Shown here: positions 61,723 through 64,000 of the stretch, piece by piece
How the letters are laid out: each line of letters opens with the position of its first letter
How positions within the stretch are numbered: the stretch's first letter is position 1
Assembly (NCBI GenBank): GCA_945878115.1
Contig: CAMDVD010000006.1
Location: forward strand, 27,838-91,837
Length of the DNA stretch: 64,000 nucleotides
DNA from: Chitinophaga pinensis
GTDB lineage: Bacteria; Bacteroidota; Bacteroidia; Chitinophagales; Chitinophagaceae
Direction: 5' to 3'
Position numbers and translations under genes: made by a program
The notes under the pieces: generated by a model
What the model was told of the DNA's origin: nothing
Databases searched by the model: none
Seen by the model: only the letters and a program-made list of their open reading frames with translations

Positions 61723-61989
61723 ATGGAAGAAAATATAGAACAGAACGCTAATAATAGTATGAATATAAAACCAGAAATATTATTAGAATTAGTAAAAATG
61801 AAAATGCCTTATGGAAAATATAGAGGCCTCATTTTGTGCGACTTGCCTATAGCCTATTTGGAGTGGATGCTTCGTAAAGGTGGATTCCCGAGAGGTAAAC
61901 TTGGATTTATGTTAGGGGTGACTTATGAAATAAAATTGAATGGCTTAGAATATCTATTAGATCCTTTGCGAGTTATAGATTCGAAATAG
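61723..61989 (+). CDS. DUF3820 family protein
   Basis: The 88-residue protein matches the DUF3820 pattern: MKMPYGKYRGLILCDLPIAY, LEWMLRKGGFPRGKLGFMLG and a closing YEIKLNGLEYLLDPLR. The family occurs across proteobacteria and Bacteroidota; some members are called putative quorum-sensing-regulated virulence factors, but no mechanism is established. It has no signal, so it is cytosolic. The gene stands alone, with repeat DNA downstream. Confidence 0.88.
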   Translation: MEENIEQNANNSMNIKPEILLELVKMKMPYGKYRGLILCDLPIAYLEWMLRKGGFPRGKLGFMLGVTYEIKLNGLEYLLDPLRVIDSK

Positions 61990-62056
61990 AATATTTTTTG
62001 CTGGTTGAAATAACTATTCTTTCCGGCTAAATAAATTAGAAATGAAAATATTTTTT

Positions 62057-62137
62057 GGGCGGCAGGCACGCTATCCGTTCCAATCTTTTTGCTTCAAAGC
62101 AAGCAAAAAGGATTTCCACTACTATCGTTGCCGCAAT
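62057..62137 (-). repeat. Modular hairpin repeat, copy F (81 bp)
   Basis: Minus-strand frame ATTGCGGCAACGAT ... GCCGCCC, hairpin CTTTTTGCTT/AAGCAAAAAG. Relative to copy B the fifth base pair inside the stem tip has changed from G-C to T-A on both sides, a compensating change that supports a working stem. The 107-bp element starts 30 bp further on. Confidence 0.85.
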
Positions 62138-62166
62138 ACATCCAATATAGAAGATCATTTTTCTCT

Positions 62167-62273
62167 AATACCATCTTGATCTATAAAATGGACCAAAGGG
62201 CTTTTTAGAAATCTTAGATGGTATTATGCCGATTGAATAATGATGGTCTATCTATTATTTCACATCGGTATAA
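62167..62273 (+). repeat. 107-bp kissing-hairpin element, copy 2
   Basis: Identical to 52160-52266 apart from T to C at offset 15 and A to G at offset 25. The second change turns the loop-loop pair A-T into G-T (ATGGACC with GGTCTAT), which still pairs in RNA. It lies 14 bp from the end of the convergent T9SS gene. Confidence 0.82.
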
Positions 62274-62287
62274 CCCTTTTTTTACCT

Positions 62288-64000
62288 TTATTTCTTTTCT
62301 ATTTTAGAAATGTGTTTCAATATTCGATCCTCATAAACTTGTACGATATACATACCTCTTGCCAAATCATCTACGGGAATAGTATTTGTATTTTCTCCTT
62401 TCATGAATTGCAATTGTACTTGTTTTATTAATCTACCACTTAGATCTAACAATTTAATATTTATTGTAGAAGATGCTGTTGTGTTGAACGCAATATGTAA
62501 TTCATTCTCTGTTGGATTCGGGTATAAGTTATAATAGGTTGTATCGTTGGTACTGGTATCATGTACAGGTTTTAATATGATGGTTGCGGTGCAGAAATTT
62601 ACCGAACTCCAATTGCTCGTCACATTATTTGAACAAACAGATTGTATTTGAAATTCGTAACAATTATTGAAAGGCAAACTAGTTATATTTTTAGTTAAAA
62701 TACTTGCTGGAATATTTACCGTTGCAGTCCATGTTGTAGTGCCAATTTTTCTATAATGATAATTGAATGAGGAAGCGTTTGGAACTGCCGACCAACTTAC
62801 TTTAGCCGTATGACCTGAAACAATTGGTGCATTAAGAGTAGGCGGATAAAGGGTAGAAAATAAAATAGAAGAACTCCATGCACTTACTGCCCCGCCAATA
62901 CAAATAGTTTGTACTTGCACTTCATACTTCGAACACGTTGAAAGTCCAGCTAATACAGATGTTGCAAATCCATTCACGGTAATTATATTCCAGGTATTAC
63001 TGTTCAATATTTTATATCTCACATTAAATAAATTATATCCCGTTACAGGCAACCAACTTATTATTACACCTGCATTTGTAACGGATACTGGATTCAAAAT
63101 AGGAGGTAATAAAACCGTATTCGTTATACTGGCAACATTGCTTGTGGCGGTGCAACCATAAGCGTTTGTATAGGTATAGGTATAAGTGGTATTCGGTCCT
63201 GAATAAGGATTGCTTTTGCTGAATATACCACCAGCTGGTGCTCCAACTAAAGTTATTGGCGAGCCTGGACAGCCAGAAACATTGGACGCAATTACAGTAG
63301 GCGACATATGAATAGTTAATACCAAAGTGCAGATTTTAGTGCAACCAAAAAGATTAGTGATGGTGTCCAAATAGATTCCACTTGTTGCATAGGTCTTGTT
63401 ATTTATTTGCCACGTATAACTATCGCATGCAGTTGCATACAATGATGTATCAGTAGTGGTAGAAATGTTTAAATTTAAAGTCTCCGTATGAACGCAACCT
63501 GTTGCATTTGTTGAAGAGAAAGTATACAATCCTGTTGTAGTGTAAGTTGATGCATTACAAGCCCATGTATAGCTATCACAAGATGTCACTGATGTTGTTT
63601 GTGATGTGCTGGAATGAATTGTAATGTTCAAGGTATGTACCGAATCACATCCTACTGCATTTACATAAGTATGTGTTGGTGATGCATTAGAAGTATAAAT
63701 TATTCCATTCCATGAATAAGAATTACATGCTGTTACATTAGATGATCCTGCATTGCTATTATTAATCGAAATGTTCATTGTATGTACCGAATCACATCCA
63801 ACTGCGTTTGTGTATGTATGTGTTGGTGAAGAACTGGAGGTATATGTTGTGCCATTCCATGCATAAGAATTACATGCTGTAACACTAGATGAACTAGCAT
63901 TGCTATTATTAATTGTGATGTTCAATGTATGTATCGAATCACATCCTACTGCATTTGTATAAGTATGTGTTGGCGATGAACTGCTTGTGTAAGTTGTTCC
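62288..64000 (-). CDS. T9SS type A protein with GCDS repeats (partial)
   Basis: The frame is open from the right edge to 62288 (571 codons), so the N-terminus lies outside. Visible are at least five repeats of 45-48 residues: TACNSYAWNGTTYTSSSSPT then HTYTNAVGCDSVHTMNISI and variants, related to those of the 14859 and 17701 proteins. Two fibronectin type III-like domains follow (PPILNPVSVTNAGVIISWLP and APIVSGHTAKVSWSAVP), then the T9SS type A tail (YYNLYPNPTENELHIAFN ... RGMYIVQVYEDRILKHISKI). It is predicted to be secreted to the surface, perhaps as an adhesin. Confidence 0.87.
   Translation of the reverse strand, partial: GTTYTSSSSPTHTYTNAVGCDSIHTLNITINNSNASSSSVTACNSYAWNGTTYTSSSSPTHTYTNAVGCDSVHTMNISINNSNAGSSNVTACNSYSWNGIIYTSNASPTHTYVNAVGCDSVHTLNITIHSSTSQTTSVTSCDSYTWACNASTYTTTGLYTFSSTNATGCVHTETLNLNISTTTDTSLYATACDSYTWQINNKTYATSGIYLDTITNLFGCTKICTLVLTIHMSPTVIASNVSGCPGSPITLVGAPAGGIFSKSNPYSGPNTTYTYTYTNAYGCTATSNVASITNTVLLPPILNPVSVTNAGVIISWLPVTGYNLFNVRYKILNSNTWNIITVNGFATSVLAGLSTCSKYEVQVQTICIGGAVSAWSSSILFSTLYPPTLNAPIVSGHTAKVSWSAVPNASSFNYHYRKIGTTTWTATVNIPASILTKNITSLPFNNCYEFQIQSVCSNNVTSNWSSVNFCTATIILKPVHDTSTNDTTYYNLYPNPTENELHIAFNTTASSTINIKLLDLSGRLIKQVQLQFMKGENTNTIPVDDLARGMYIVQVYEDRILKHISKIEKK

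Noticed and set aside
1..64000. tRNA or rRNA genes
   Set aside because: I looked for TTCGAATC-like arms with CCA ends and for rRNA-like G+C-rich blocks and saw none that fold correctly.

Overview
The window looks like chromosome from a member of the Bacteroidota, probably a Chitinophagales/Sphingobacteriales-type bacterium. The DNA is AT-rich. At least five large secreted proteins end in a type IX secretion (T9SS) type A sorting tail and one ends in a type B (CHU_C) domain. Lineage-typical families occur (GWxTD, DUF3078, DUF3467, WbqC, Bat aerotolerance proteins, Flavobacteria-type arginine decarboxylase, bacillithiol-associated YtxJ). Several genes are preceded by the Bacteroidota -7 element TAnnTTTG rather than by Shine-Dalgarno sequences. 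No rRNA, tRNA, CRISPR array, complete insertion sequence or prophage was seen.

Layout. 1-4 kb: the start of a secreted protein (TTG start), an OsmC protein, a frameshifted DUF3078 gene, a small lipoprotein and a PQQ-propeller lipoprotein. 4-13.4 kb: arginine decarboxylase, WbqC, GWxTD and LEA-2 proteins, a DUF4143 ATPase preceded by three exact-period 32-bp repeats, dihydroorotase, a Wzi/RemB-like outer-membrane protein, YtxJ and a 42-residue lipoprotein. 13.4-22.2 kb: a saccharopine dehydrogenase-like enzyme, two tandem giant T9SS proteins sharing a GCDS-type repeat, and acetyl-CoA synthetase. 22.6-33.4 kb: sbcD-sbcC, a BNR-propeller T9SS protein, a flavin reductase, another T9SS protein and a beta-barrel. 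33.5-36 kb: a small membrane protein gene between two 47-bp repeats, then batB-batC. 36-48.5 kb: a surface-polysaccharide region (flippase, three methyltransferases, two glycosyltransferases) enclosing a propeller histidine kinase/LytTR regulator pair and a LamG T9SS type B protein. 48.5-57.2 kb: a WYL regulator, yifB/comM, a 2-kb toxin-antitoxin island bounded by 80-bp direct repeats, a periplasmic ligand-binding protein, guaA and DUF3467. 57.8-64 kb: DUF1573-tatC, an alpha/beta hydrolase, an Ig-like lipoprotein, DUF3820, and a T9SS repeat protein running off the right edge.

The chromosomal genes are mostly housekeeping or envelope functions. The unusual content lies in the intergenic DNA: (i) six copies of a modular hairpin repeat with a fixed frame (ATTGCGGCAACG ... 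GCCGCCC) and exchangeable hairpins, four copies being exactly 81 bp; (ii) a second palindrome (TACYGTAGC/GCTACRGTA) that abuts the GCCGCCC end of two of these; (iii) a 107-bp element present twice with only two substitutions, folding as two hairpins whose loops are complementary over 7 bases; (iv) the yifB-flanking toxin-antitoxin island; (v) a nested-stem element near 57.6 kb. These are the best candidates for something undescribed. All reading was by eye, so family assignments rest on recognised motifs and no search was run.
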